DNA from: Oligoflexia bacterium
GTDB lineage: Bacteria > Bdellovibrionota > Bdellovibrionia > JABDDW01
Assembly (NCBI GenBank): GCA_020847095.1
Contig: JADLCR010000090.1
Location: 1 to 42,441 of the forward strand
Length of the DNA stretch: 42,441 nucleotides
Direction: 5' to 3'
Positions 15,807 to 24,294 of this stretch are shown in pieces (the stretch's first letter is position 1; the number at the start of each line of letters is the position of its first letter). The notes beneath the pieces are model-generated. The model worked only from the letters and a program-made list of their open reading frames with translations. It did no database searches and was not told the origin of the DNA. The position numbers were made by a program, and so were the translations under genes.

Positions 15807-17019
15807 CGGCGGTTATAAAGCCCGCAGCCGCAGTAAAATTAGTTTGATCATCTATAAGCACGAACGAGCCAGTTAAGCGATTACTTTGCCAAGTATCTAC
15901 TGCAATTTTTCTTGCCAAAGTTATTTGCATATTACAGATGTCGTTTGTCTCAACACCTGAAGCGCAGGCAACAGCAATGTGTCGATCAATATCTACTTTA
16001 GAGCACACTTGAAGGTCCGTGATGTCCGTTAAATTTGTGGTATGCATCAACTTGTACCTAGAGTCTCTTCTTAAAGGTGCGTTATCCATCCAACAAACGG
16101 TGGCTTCCAGTTGGTTAGTGTTTTTTGGGAGGTTCGCATCATCGAGTTTGCATAATAGTGTGCCGCGTTCTAAGGCTCGGTGCTCCTCGAAGGTGACTAA
16201 TACAGCCGCTGGGGCACTTACATGCGTTACCGGAAATTTCCAATTTTTCAATGAATTGACGGTTAAAACTTCATCGCCTGGGTATGCCTTAATTTGGTTG
16301 CCAACCTTCAGTTTGCCCGTACATAGCCAAATCTGGTAATAATCCAGGCCCTGAATTGACACGCGCCTTTGCACGTAGGCCCGAGTCTGATTCGACTGAT
16401 AGATTTGCATTCGCGGTATTTCAGCCAACCTGCCGAGCAATGAGGAACCTTTGCACCAAGGCATACGGGAAGATTTTCTTGCGATGTTTTCGCCGGATAA
16501 CGCCGAAATTGGAATGAAATCTATTTTTCCGAACGAAAGGTCGCGCTGCATGAAGTTTATAGTTTTGCAAATAGAGTAAAAATGACCTTCCGAAAAACCC
16601 ACTAAATCCATTTTATTTACACATACAAGCAGGTATGGTACCTTCAGCAGTGAAGCCAAATAAAAATGTCTCTTGGTTTGTTCAGTCAGTCCTTTAGTAA
16701 CGTCAACAAGCAAAAGTAGAGCATCTGCAGTAGAGGTCGCGGTTATCATGTTTCTTGTATATTCAAAGTGCCCCGGCGAATCGGCGAGGATGACTCGACA
16801 ATCGGAAGTGGAAAAATACCGATAAGCCACATCTATTGTAATCCCCTGAAGCCGCTCCTGCCGCAATCCGTCCGTAACCGCCAAATTGCTTCGGGCCATC
16901 TCAAGCTGATCTTCCGCAAGACAATCCGTATCCAGTAGTAAGCGCCCGATAAGAGTGCTCTTGCCGTCATCCACGCTCCCGCCCGTAGCAATTCTTAAGA
17001 TATCCCGAGGAGAGTTCAT
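15799..17019 (-). CDS. cysN: Sulfate adenylyltransferase subunit 1 (GTPase)
   Basis: This protein is the GTPase subunit that drives APS formation by CysD. Motifs include GGSVDDGKSTLIGRLL (P-loop), GITIDVAYRYFS, DSPGHFEYTRNM and NKMDLVG. At 406 residues it covers the GTPase and beta-barrel domains and lacks the C-terminal APS-kinase domain found in NodQ-type fusions; that activity is supplied by the separate cysC gene. It starts one base after the cysD stop and is the last gene of the minus operon radical SAM-cysC-cysD-cysN. No sulfite or PAPS reductase gene is in the window, so the PAPS is more likely for sulfation than for cysteine synthesis, although reductases could lie elsewhere. Confidence 0.93.
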   Translation of the reverse strand: MNSPRDILRIATGGSVDDGKSTLIGRLLLDTDCLAEDQLEMARSNLAVTDGLRQERLQGITIDVAYRYFSTSDCRVILADSPGHFEYTRNMITATSTADALLLLVDVTKGLTEQTKRHFYLASLLKVPYLLVCVNKMDLVGFSEGHFYSICKTINFMQRDLSFGKIDFIPISALSGENIARKSSRMPWCKGSSLLGRLAEIPRMQIYQSNQTRAYVQRRVSIQGLDYYQIWLCTGKLKVGNQIKAYPGDEVLTVNSLKNWKFPVTHVSAPAAVLVTFEEHRALERGTLLCKLDDANLPKNTNQLEATVCWMDNAPLRRDSRYKLMHTTNLTDITDLQVCSKVDIDRHIAVACASGVETNDICNMQITLARKIAVDTWQSNRLTGSFVLIDDQTNFTAAAGFITAVK

Positions 17020-17020
17020 T

Positions 17021-17911
17021 TTAAAAATATCCCGCTCGCTTTCGCTCTTCCATCGACCAGTCTGACACCTGATCGTCCACCCGACCCGACCTTTCAGATG
17101 ATTTGGAGGCCATAATTTCGTGAATCACTTCACTTATGGTAGTGGCCTTCGATTCAACTGCCGATGAACAAGTCATATCACCTACGGTGCGAAAACGAAT
17201 GCTCAACTGGGTTATAGACTCCCCGACCGTTGGACCAAGGTAAGGACCCGCGGGCAATATGCTCCTACCGCGAATCAAACAATCTCTAGTGTGAGAAAAA
17301 TAAAGCGAAGGAAGTTGTAGCTCTTCGACCTGCACGTAACGCCAAACATCGAGTTCCGTCCAATGACTCAATGGAAAAACCCGAAGATGCCCCCCTTCTC
17401 CAACTCGCCCGTTATATAGATTCCACAATTCCGGCCGTTGCTTCTGCGGATCCCAATGCCCTTGATTATCTCGAACCGAAAAAACTCTTTCCTTGGCTCG
17501 CGACTTCTCTTCGTCTCGTCTAGCACCTCCTATAGCTGCATCGAACTCGAATTCATTGATTGCGTCCAGGAGGGTGACCGTTTGAAGTGCATTTCTGCTT
17601 GGAAAAGGCCCATCCAAATCACAAGTACGACCTAGAAAAATCGAATCTTCTACTCGCCTCACAATAAGAGTCAATCCTAACCGAGCAATAGTTTTATCTC
17701 GAAATTCCAAAACTTCTGGAAAGTTGTGACCGGTATCAATGTGCATTATGGGAAATGGTACTTTTTCCGGCCAAAAGGCCTTTTCCGCCAGACGCAGGAG
17801 AACAAGAGAATCCTTTCCCCCTGAAAAAAGTAAAACCGGCTTTTTACATTGCGCGGCTGTCTCTCGCAAAATAAAAATCGACTCTGTTTCCAAATAATCA
17901 AGGAGTCTCAT
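17021..17911 (-). CDS. cysD: Sulfate adenylyltransferase subunit 2
   Basis: The enzyme forms APS from ATP and sulfate, with CysN. The SGGKDSLVLL PP-loop (residues 30-39), MHIDTGHNFPEVLEFRD, RRDEEKSRAKER and LSHWTELDVWRYV (about 190) are all present, and the length of 296 residues is normal. It overlaps cysC by 14 bases and is followed by cysN after one base, so all three are coupled. It supports the sulfation role proposed for the sulfotransferase at 20008. Confidence 0.94.
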   Translation of the reverse strand: MRLLDYLETESIFILRETAAQCKKPVLLFSGGKDSLVLLRLAEKAFWPEKVPFPIMHIDTGHNFPEVLEFRDKTIARLGLTLIVRRVEDSIFLGRTCDLDGPFPSRNALQTVTLLDAINEFEFDAAIGGARRDEEKSRAKERVFSVRDNQGHWDPQKQRPELWNLYNGRVGEGGHLRVFPLSHWTELDVWRYVQVEELQLPSLYFSHTRDCLIRGRSILPAGPYLGPTVGESITQLSIRFRTVGDMTCSSAVESKATTISEVIHEIMASKSSERSGRVDDQVSDWSMEERKRAGYF

Positions 17912-18680
17912 AACTCAAAAACTTTTCATTGATCGTGATAGATTTATCCCGGCGGCTTTTTATTGCCGCAGGCCCCACAGACTCCAGTACTTTTCTTCCC
18001 GCTTCTTCAACCGTAATTCGAGTTGTGTCGATAACAACATCGGGTGATTGAGGCGGTTCGAAGGCCTCGCTCACGCCCGTGAAGTTTTTGATCTTTCCGC
18101 TGCGGGCCAATTTGTAAAGACCCTTTGAATCACGACGCTCGCACTCTTCAAGTGGAGTAGACAAATACACCTCAACGAAATTTTGGCAGATATTGCGAAC
18201 AAATCTTCGCGACTCCTCATAAGGTGAAATGAAGGAAGCCACGACCGAAACACCATTTTTTTCAAGACAACTGGCCAGATGTCCAATTCTTTGAATATGA
18301 AGATTTCGCTCATTTCGACTAAACCCCGTTTGTGGGAATATGTTTCTAATTCTGTCTCCGTCTAGATGTTCAACTCTTAATCCAAGTGACTTCATTTGAG
18401 TGACTACTTCTGTTGCGGTAGTCGTCTTTCCAGCTCCAGAAAGTCCAGTAAACCAAACCACGACCGGCCTAAACTCCTTTTTGCCGTATGAAATTCGGCT
18501 CCAGATTCGCTCGTGGAGATAGTAAAGTATTATCTTGGCGGTTGCTTCGAAGCCGCCGACGAGAATGGAAATGGTAAACTGTCCTGTTAAAATATAGACC
18601 AAGCCTGCTGTTGCAAAAGTGCCCCAAAATCTCCACGAAAATGCTTTAGCGACCGACCTCAAATTCGATTCTATCAACAT
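17898..18680 (-). CDS. cysC: Adenylyl-sulfate kinase with N-terminal DUF2061 membrane domain
   Basis: Residues about 75-250 are APS kinase, which makes PAPS: VVWFTGLSGAGKTTTATEV, HLDGDRIRNIFPQTGFSRNERN and VASFISPYEESRRFVR. Residues 1-70 match the small DUF2061 membrane domain (SVAKAFSWRFWGTFATAGLVYILTGQ, then a second hydrophobic segment and YLHERIW). This fusion may tether PAPS synthesis to the inner membrane near the sulfotransferase. It overlaps the radical SAM gene upstream by 35 bases and cysD downstream by 14, so the four genes form one operon. Confidence 0.9.
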   Translation of the reverse strand: MLIESNLRSVAKAFSWRFWGTFATAGLVYILTGQFTISILVGGFEATAKIILYYLHERIWSRISYGKKEFRPVVVWFTGLSGAGKTTTATEVVTQMKSLGLRVEHLDGDRIRNIFPQTGFSRNERNLHIQRIGHLASCLEKNGVSVVASFISPYEESRRFVRNICQNFVEVYLSTPLEECERRDSKGLYKLARSGKIKNFTGVSEAFEPPQSPDVVIDTTRITVEEAGRKVLESVGPAAIKSRRDKSITINEKFLSYETP

Positions 18681-19911
18681 TTGAGCCCTCCCTTGCGGAA
18701 ATCAATTTGTAAAATTCAGGAAACGTCAACGCAAAGTTCTGCCCCCTAATCTCATCGAAATGGGCCATCGACTCTTTAAATTTTTTCCAAACCTCAGGAA
18801 TATCGGACCGACTTTCAGCAAAATCCAAAACATTAAGGAGGCGTTGTCTCAAGATGTCATTCTGATAATGGGGAGAGCAATCAAAAGTCCACGATTCAAA
18901 TTTTCTTCGCAATGCGATTTTTATTTTCCGTGGTAAATTGGTAATACAAAATTCAGGCGCACTATGGACGAAGTTAAAAGACACTTCCAGATTCGGAGCG
19001 TTTAAAACGACCCACTCTAAGTACTCAGGCAAATACCAAACATTCTGGTTGCTAACAGAGCAAAATAAAACCACCTTGATCTTGGAACATTGGATTTTAG
19101 AATATTTGAGAACATTTCTTCGGATGACATCCCATTTGGCGGGCGATCGTTCATATTCTATTCTACCGTCAATGTCGTCCAGGCTAAGGGATAGGGTCAC
19201 TTTTTTAAATAATTTCCATCGCTCAACCATGTCATTACGAAAAGTTGTAATATTTGTGTTATACAATAGTGAGATTTTGGAAGCGAAGCCTTGGGTAATA
19301 ATAATTTCCTCAATCTCTCGATTCTCTCTAGACAAAAGTGGTTCACCTCCGAACATTTCAACGTGCGATAGATGGGGTAACCACTTAATAAATGTTTCGC
19401 GGTTTGAACCATGGTCTGTAATTTTATTTGAAAGGTAATACTCTTGATTGGTTTCTAAATTGGAGTTTAATTTTTGCTTTAATGACTCTTTCAACCAAAG
19501 CGACGAAGCAACGGGACCACAAATTCGACACCTCAAGTTGCATAAGTTACTTAGTTTCAGATCAAGTGTCTGGGGGGCTGTCGGATGGTCTGTCGAATAA
19601 TCAATGGGCTTTTCTTCAATTCGGCCATTCAGATAATCTTGACGATAGCTTTTTACGCCGGCCGCTTCCTCATCCCAACAAATTTTGCACTCGCTAGGCT
19701 TTTGCCCGGATCTCAAATCCTGTCGCAGCTTAACAAGGCCTTCGGACTGCCATAAATCTTCAATAGTATGGGTCTTTAGGTTACCCATCTGATAGCCTGA
19801 AGAGGCCGATTGATGTGAAAACCTACAACACGGTCGATTAGAACCGTCTACATCAATACTCATATTCACCCACGGAAGTGGACAAAGCGATTCTGATAGT
19901 TTTTTATCCAC
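18646..19911 (-). CDS. Radical SAM protein with N-terminal twitch/SPASM-like segment
   Basis: CxxxCxxC is C124, C128, C131 (SNLCNLRCRICG), followed by EMFGGEPLLSRE and LYNTNIT. The N-terminus has C10, C28-C29, C75 and C78 arranged as in SPASM or twitch auxiliary-cluster domains (LCPLPWVNMSIDVDG, then MGNLKTHTIEDLW). The C-terminal 150 residues are unassigned. It starts at a GTG at 19911 with a TATAAT box about 11 bases upstream and no ribosome site, so it may be near-leaderless. It heads the PAPS operon and is divergent from the sulfotransferase gene. The reaction is unknown. Confidence 0.83.
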   Translation of the reverse strand: MDKKLSESLCPLPWVNMSIDVDGSNRPCCRFSHQSASSGYQMGNLKTHTIEDLWQSEGLVKLRQDLRSGQKPSECKICWDEEAAGVKSYRQDYLNGRIEEKPIDYSTDHPTAPQTLDLKLSNLCNLRCRICGPVASSLWLKESLKQKLNSNLETNQEYYLSNKITDHGSNRETFIKWLPHLSHVEMFGGEPLLSRENREIEEIIITQGFASKISLLYNTNITTFRNDMVERWKLFKKVTLSLSLDDIDGRIEYERSPAKWDVIRRNVLKYSKIQCSKIKVVLFCSVSNQNVWYLPEYLEWVVLNAPNLEVSFNFVHSAPEFCITNLPRKIKIALRRKFESWTFDCSPHYQNDILRQRLLNVLDFAESRSDIPEVWKKFKESMAHFDEIRGQNFALTFPEFYKLISAREGSNVDRIEFEVGR

Positions 19912-20007
19912 AAAGTTAGCTTATTATAAATTGGGTTTTGGACAAGAAAATTGAGCGTGATATTTTTCATGGCTTGACAGCAAACTCTGCGAACAAAACA
20001 ATAAATC

Positions 20008-20802
20008 ATGCATAAAAAGCCGCTTCTATTATTTGCAACACCACGCTCCGGGAGCACAATTTTCTATTATATTTTGAGCGAGTACTTAAATCGAACTAAC
20101 AGCGTAATTGGACTTAGCGAATTGTTCAGTCCAATAGCAGAATATTTAACGCACAGCAAAAAGCATTATACAGACCTGACTCTACAAAATTATTTTACCT
20201 TTGATCCGGATATTGAGACCTCGATAGGTAAGCAATTTTGCGAAATGTCCAATTATTTACAAGAAGCGCTAGAGACTTTTGAAAAAATACGCCTCGTTCG
20301 AATGAATCCGGAAAAATACTTTTTTAAGCTGATGAATCACCAGATCTATAGCGCCAATCAGTTGGAGTGGCTAAAAAGCGCTTACGATTGGGTATTTATC
20401 GAACGTCGTAATTTGTTCGATCAGTATTTAAGTCATCTCATTTCATTAGAAACAGGGGTTTACTATTCTAGCGACGGCATTCGAATTCCTGAAAAAAGCT
20501 TGGCCTGTCCTGTTGCTCTCCGGTCAATATCTCAGATGGTATTGCTAGAGTACTACAAGTCAAAAAACACCCTGACTCCCAAGAGAATTTTATATTACGA
20601 AGACTTCGTTTTAAATCCTGATCCCGGGAGAATATTGAAACTGCTTGATTTGCCAATAGGACAATACAATCCACAATTAGGACCCTTACCAAGAAAACAA
20701 AACAACCAAAATAAATTGACCTTGTTTGCTGACCCCGATGCTGTTTTAAATTCTTACAAAGACAGCGCGTTGCAAGAAATTAGTCCCATTCAGACTTTTT
20801 GA
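20008..20802 (+). CDS. Stf0-like sulfotransferase
   Basis: The protein starts KPLLLFATPRSGSTIFYYIL; the TPRSGST loop (11-17) binds the 5'-phosphosulfate of PAPS. A central IERRNLFDQYLSHLIS provides the second PAPS-contact region typical of Stf0-type sugar sulfotransferases. Its length, 264 residues, is normal. It lies divergent from the operon that makes PAPS, so substrate supply and transfer are side by side. The donor is clear from the fold; the acceptor is not, but glycan or peptide Tyr are both possible. A -35-like TTGACA stands 28 bases before the ATG, and no ribosome site is visible, suggesting a leaderless message. Confidence 0.8.
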   Translation: MHKKPLLLFATPRSGSTIFYYILSEYLNRTNSVIGLSELFSPIAEYLTHSKKHYTDLTLQNYFTFDPDIETSIGKQFCEMSNYLQEALETFEKIRLVRMNPEKYFFKLMNHQIYSANQLEWLKSAYDWVFIERRNLFDQYLSHLISLETGVYYSSDGIRIPEKSLACPVALRSISQMVLLEYYKSKNTLTPKRILYYEDFVLNPDPGRILKLLDLPIGQYNPQLGPLPRKQNNQNKLTLFADPDAVLNSYKDSALQEISPIQTF

Positions 20803-20811
20803 GAAACTAGA

Positions 20812-22266
20812 ATGATTTCGTTTTTTAAGAGAAATCTAATTAGAATTTACTTAATTGAGATCTTACTTTGTATGGTCATTTTGTCATACGCAGCCTACAC
20901 ACATCGGCCACTAGTCTTAGAACCTACGGCCAGTTGGTTTTACAAGGTTCTTGATAGGTCGATTTTAGTTTGGGATAAAAGTTGCCACCGAATCACTGAC
21001 TCACTTTTGCAAATACCTGCGATAGCTTCTATCAAGTTCTTGCCAAAAGAGATTTCACGAAACTTTGGGTTAAGAGCCCTTGAATTCGCTTATTCGCTGC
21101 ACCCGATATTGAGTCTGTTAATTTGCGCTGTACTCTTGCGGCGATCAAGAAAAACGGCATACTTACTATTTCCTATTTTTTCCTTTGTGCTGGCCACTGG
21201 CCCGTCGCTTGCCTTTTCTGAAAGTGTCGTCAACACTTCTATTTCAATCTTTTGGCCGCTATTTTTTTTGCTGATTGTGCGTAAGCCGAACACCATGAAA
21301 AGTGTTCCGCTAATTGCGGGCCTAATTTTAGGTCAAGCTTTTGGTTATGAAGCGGACATTCTTCTGCTATCGCTCTGTGCCGCTGTTTGTATCGATCGTC
21401 TAAAGACCCACAAAGACAATGCGGATTTGCTCATATTATTCGGATGTGTGGGGGCTATTTGGACTCAATTGACCCATGTTCTCTGGAAACCTGCAGGCTG
21501 GACTTCGGATTATTGGGCCTCATTAAATCAAGGTCCTTTAGGTTTTAATTTTCACGCTGTTGTCTTTGTCGTGGCGCTGATTGTCATTCCATTGACTATT
21601 CATTGTGCTCCCTTTTTTAATCAAAAACTTACCGGCCGAATTCGCTACCGATTGTTTATCACTGTAGCCTTAATCAACGGTTTGGTGTTCTTACTGAGAG
21701 TTTATTTTGATTCAAGCCTTTCAAACTTCTGGAATGCGTATCACTCTCGCGCATACAGCACACCAATGGCATTCATTCTAGCAGGAGCGTGTTTTTTGTC
21801 ATTGAAGAATCACTGGAAGCCAGAATTCAATTCAGGTCCCTGGCGAGCAGCGACCTTAGCTGGTCCATTTGTGATTGCCACCTGGATGGTCTACGACGTG
21901 ACGCTGACCCAGCGCTGGATCGACGGCGTAAAAACTTTAGCCCAACAATTAAAAGATCAAAACGGTTGCATCGTCTTACCCAAGCCGAAACCCGGTAGAC
22001 TTGCTCAAAACGCTTACAATTTAAGTGCTGTTACATGGCAAAGTTTGCTCATTTTCAACGACTCTTGGACAGTTCAAAAGGTTGCGTTTTTTCAGGATCC
22101 TAAAAATTCCGAAGCCAACCCCTGTCAGGTTGTTTCCCGACAGCCCCATACTCCCTCAATTGGATTTGACACATTTAATTCGAAGATTTCCCCTTGGATG
22201 GTCTTTCCGTTGGGTCGAGACACGAATTTTGACTGGACGAAATTAATGAATTTACCTTCTAATTAG
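20812..22266 (+). CDS. Multi-pass membrane protein with paralogous C-terminal domain
   Basis: About eight to ten hydrophobic segments occupy residues 10-380 (for example LIEILLCMVILSYAAY, ILSLLICAVLL, IFWPLFFLLIV, VVFVVALIVIPLTI). A soluble tail of about 100 residues follows (from NGCIVLPKPKPG). The tail resembles that of the partial protein at the left edge of the window. I do not recognise the family; its layout would fit a membrane glycosyltransferase or polymerase, but no motif supports this. It lies nine bases after the sulfotransferase and four bases before a radical SAM gene, so it shares their operon. Confidence 0.75.
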   Translation: MISFFKRNLIRIYLIEILLCMVILSYAAYTHRPLVLEPTASWFYKVLDRSILVWDKSCHRITDSLLQIPAIASIKFLPKEISRNFGLRALEFAYSLHPILSLLICAVLLRRSRKTAYLLFPIFSFVLATGPSLAFSESVVNTSISIFWPLFFLLIVRKPNTMKSVPLIAGLILGQAFGYEADILLLSLCAAVCIDRLKTHKDNADLLILFGCVGAIWTQLTHVLWKPAGWTSDYWASLNQGPLGFNFHAVVFVVALIVIPLTIHCAPFFNQKLTGRIRYRLFITVALINGLVFLLRVYFDSSLSNFWNAYHSRAYSTPMAFILAGACFLSLKNHWKPEFNSGPWRAATLAGPFVIATWMVYDVTLTQRWIDGVKTLAQQLKDQNGCIVLPKPKPGRLAQNAYNLSAVTWQSLLIFNDSWTVQKVAFFQDPKNSEANPCQVVSRQPHTPSIGFDTFNSKISPWMVFPLGRDTNFDWTKLMNLPSN

Positions 22267-22270
22267 TACC

Positions 22271-23656
22271 ATGGAAAAGCCGATTCGCCCGTCCCTCAAC
22301 GCCGATCAAATTATCGAATACAACAAATCTCGACAGGTCGTAAACCGTGACCTCTTATGCATGGCCCCGTTTAATAACATTTATTTTAATGTTTTAGGTC
22401 AAGGAGCGGCTTGCTGGTTAACTTTTCACGAGTCTTCAACATACCCTCGGCAAACGATTCGCGAAATTTGGTTTGGCGAGTATTTCTCCAATCTCCGTAA
22501 CCACGTAAAAAATCATGACCTATCGTACATGTGCCGGGTCTGCGACAAAAACATCAAAACCCGTCGGTTTAAAAATACGCTAGCCCAAGCTTATGATTTA
22601 AATACGCCAGTTGGGAAGTACCCAAGAATCATTGAGTTCGAACTCTCCAACGTCTGCAACCTCGAATGCCTTATGTGCAACGGAAGACTCTCGTCAACTA
22701 TCAGACGCCATAGGGATAATTTACCGGCACTCAAAAGCCCGTACGACGATCATTTTGTGGATCAACTTGAAGAGTTCATCCCTCACTTAGACGAAGCCCG
22801 GTTCAATGGTGGTGAGCCTTTTCTTCAGAAGATTTGTTGGGATATTTGGGAGAGAATAATCAAGATCAAACCCTCTATTCAAATTACTGTCGCAACCAAC
22901 GGAACCGTTCTCACAGACAAAGTCAAAACCCTGTTAGCAAAAGGAAATTTTCGAATTAACCTTTCTTTGGATGGGATAACCAAAGAAACGTACGAAAAAA
23001 TTCGAGTTAACTCAAATTTTGATCAAGTCATGAAACATGTTCGCTATTATTCGGAGTACTGCAAAAATAATAAATCCATTTTTTCAGTAATGATTAATCC
23101 AATGAGGCTGAACTGGCAAGAAATGCCGAAGTTTGTTCAACACTGTAACGAAAATCAGTATCATCTTTGGTTCAACACCATTTACCGGCCTTTTCATTTG
23201 TCACTTTGGAATTTGAGCTCGGAAAAACTCAAGCAAATCATTGATGTCTTGTCTCGAGAAGAATTTGAATTTAACCCAAGCACGATGAATTCGCGAATTT
23301 TTGACGGAAACATCATGAAGTATAGAAATCTCGTCAACAGCCAAATCAGAACTTGGCATGAACAGCAGTTGCAAAAAGAGCTTGAGAACTCCGATTACAA
23401 CTTCAAAATGAAATCTCGACAAGAAGCTAGGGCTAAATTTTATCACAAGCTTAGGTCTTCGACAGGAGACTTGGAATATCCGCTAGCTGTTTCAAAATTA
23501 ACCAGCTTGGAAGAAAAACTTAAGAAAAATGTCTCCGCCGATGATTTTTATCACTTTCTCAACGAATTACCCTTAGATTCAGTAACCCATGATTTAAATC
23601 ACAAAAGTCCAGATTTAATTGCCGAGCAAATCTATTACATGGCTGAGTACTATTAG
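22271..23656 (+). CDS. Radical SAM protein, paralogue of 12583-13674
   Basis: The core motif is C129, C133, C136 (SNVCNLECLMCNG), followed by RFNGGEPFLQ and VATNGTVLTD. The N-terminal Cys-rich segment has C30, C48, C88 and C91. It is related to 12583-13674 over most of the length but has a longer C-terminal region (about 90 extra residues, helical). It follows the membrane protein gene by four bases and precedes a DUF6624 gene by 20, in the sulfotransferase operon. No clear ribosome site lies before the ATG; translation is probably coupled to the upstream gene. Substrate and product are unknown. Confidence 0.85.
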   Translation: MEKPIRPSLNADQIIEYNKSRQVVNRDLLCMAPFNNIYFNVLGQGAACWLTFHESSTYPRQTIREIWFGEYFSNLRNHVKNHDLSYMCRVCDKNIKTRRFKNTLAQAYDLNTPVGKYPRIIEFELSNVCNLECLMCNGRLSSTIRRHRDNLPALKSPYDDHFVDQLEEFIPHLDEARFNGGEPFLQKICWDIWERIIKIKPSIQITVATNGTVLTDKVKTLLAKGNFRINLSLDGITKETYEKIRVNSNFDQVMKHVRYYSEYCKNNKSIFSVMINPMRLNWQEMPKFVQHCNENQYHLWFNTIYRPFHLSLWNLSSEKLKQIIDVLSREEFEFNPSTMNSRIFDGNIMKYRNLVNSQIRTWHEQQLQKELENSDYNFKMKSRQEARAKFYHKLRSSTGDLEYPLAVSKLTSLEEKLKKNVSADDFYHFLNELPLDSVTHDLNHKSPDLIAEQIYYMAEYY

Positions 23657-23676
23657 AAGACGACGAAAGGTATTTT

Positions 23677-24294
23677 ATGGACCAAAAAGTAAAGGGGCTC
23701 CAAAAGAAAATTAGTCAATGGTCTCTAGAGGAGGATGTGTGTCGTGCGGCAAATTTATTTGGCCCTCTTTATTATGAGAATAACTTGAAGGAGTGGGTCT
23801 ACTATCAAGAGAAGAACATCTCCAGATTATCAAGAATAATCGATGAATACGGGTGGCCCGGAATCAGCTTGTTGGGCGTTGAAGCCGCTGAGATGACAGC
23901 GAATCTTGTAATGAATTGCGTTTCTCAGCCACGGTTTATGAGGCGCTGTCTACCTTTAGTCGAGCAGGCCTGTCGGTTTGGCGATGCCTACGGCGAATGG
24001 TTCGTAAAAATATACGACACCATTATGGTTTTTGAAGGTAAACCTCAGGTGTTTGGCACTCAGCTGACTTGGTCTAAGCATGGAGTGCTGGTGCCATTTA
24101 AAATAATCGATGAAGCAAACGTTGACAGGCGACGAAGTATCTTCACTTTAGAATCATTGGAGCGTTATTTAGAAAAAGCTAATAAAAAAGCAAAAGAACA
24201 AAATCTCATACAGCCATCATGTGCTGAGAGATACCTCACTTATCTTGGCCTCTGGGCTACTGACAGAGGCTGGAGTCGACTCAGCAACCAATAA
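23677..24294 (+). CDS. DUF6624 family protein
   Basis: Residues 60-165 carry the pattern of DUF6624: YGWPGISLLGVEAAEMTANL, then QPRFMRRCLPLVEQA, GDAYGEWFVKIYD, then GKPQVFGTQLTW and VDRRRS. The function of this family is unknown to me. GAAAGG lies seven bases before the ATG, a good ribosome site. It is the last gene of the plus operon that starts at 20008. Its last 78 bases overlap the opposite-strand gene at 24217, an unusually long convergent overlap. Confidence 0.75.
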   Translation: MDQKVKGLQKKISQWSLEEDVCRAANLFGPLYYENNLKEWVYYQEKNISRLSRIIDEYGWPGISLLGVEAAEMTANLVMNCVSQPRFMRRCLPLVEQACRFGDAYGEWFVKIYDTIMVFEGKPQVFGTQLTWSKHGVLVPFKIIDEANVDRRRSIFTLESLERYLEKANKKAKEQNLIQPSCAERYLTYLGLWATDRGWSRLSNQ

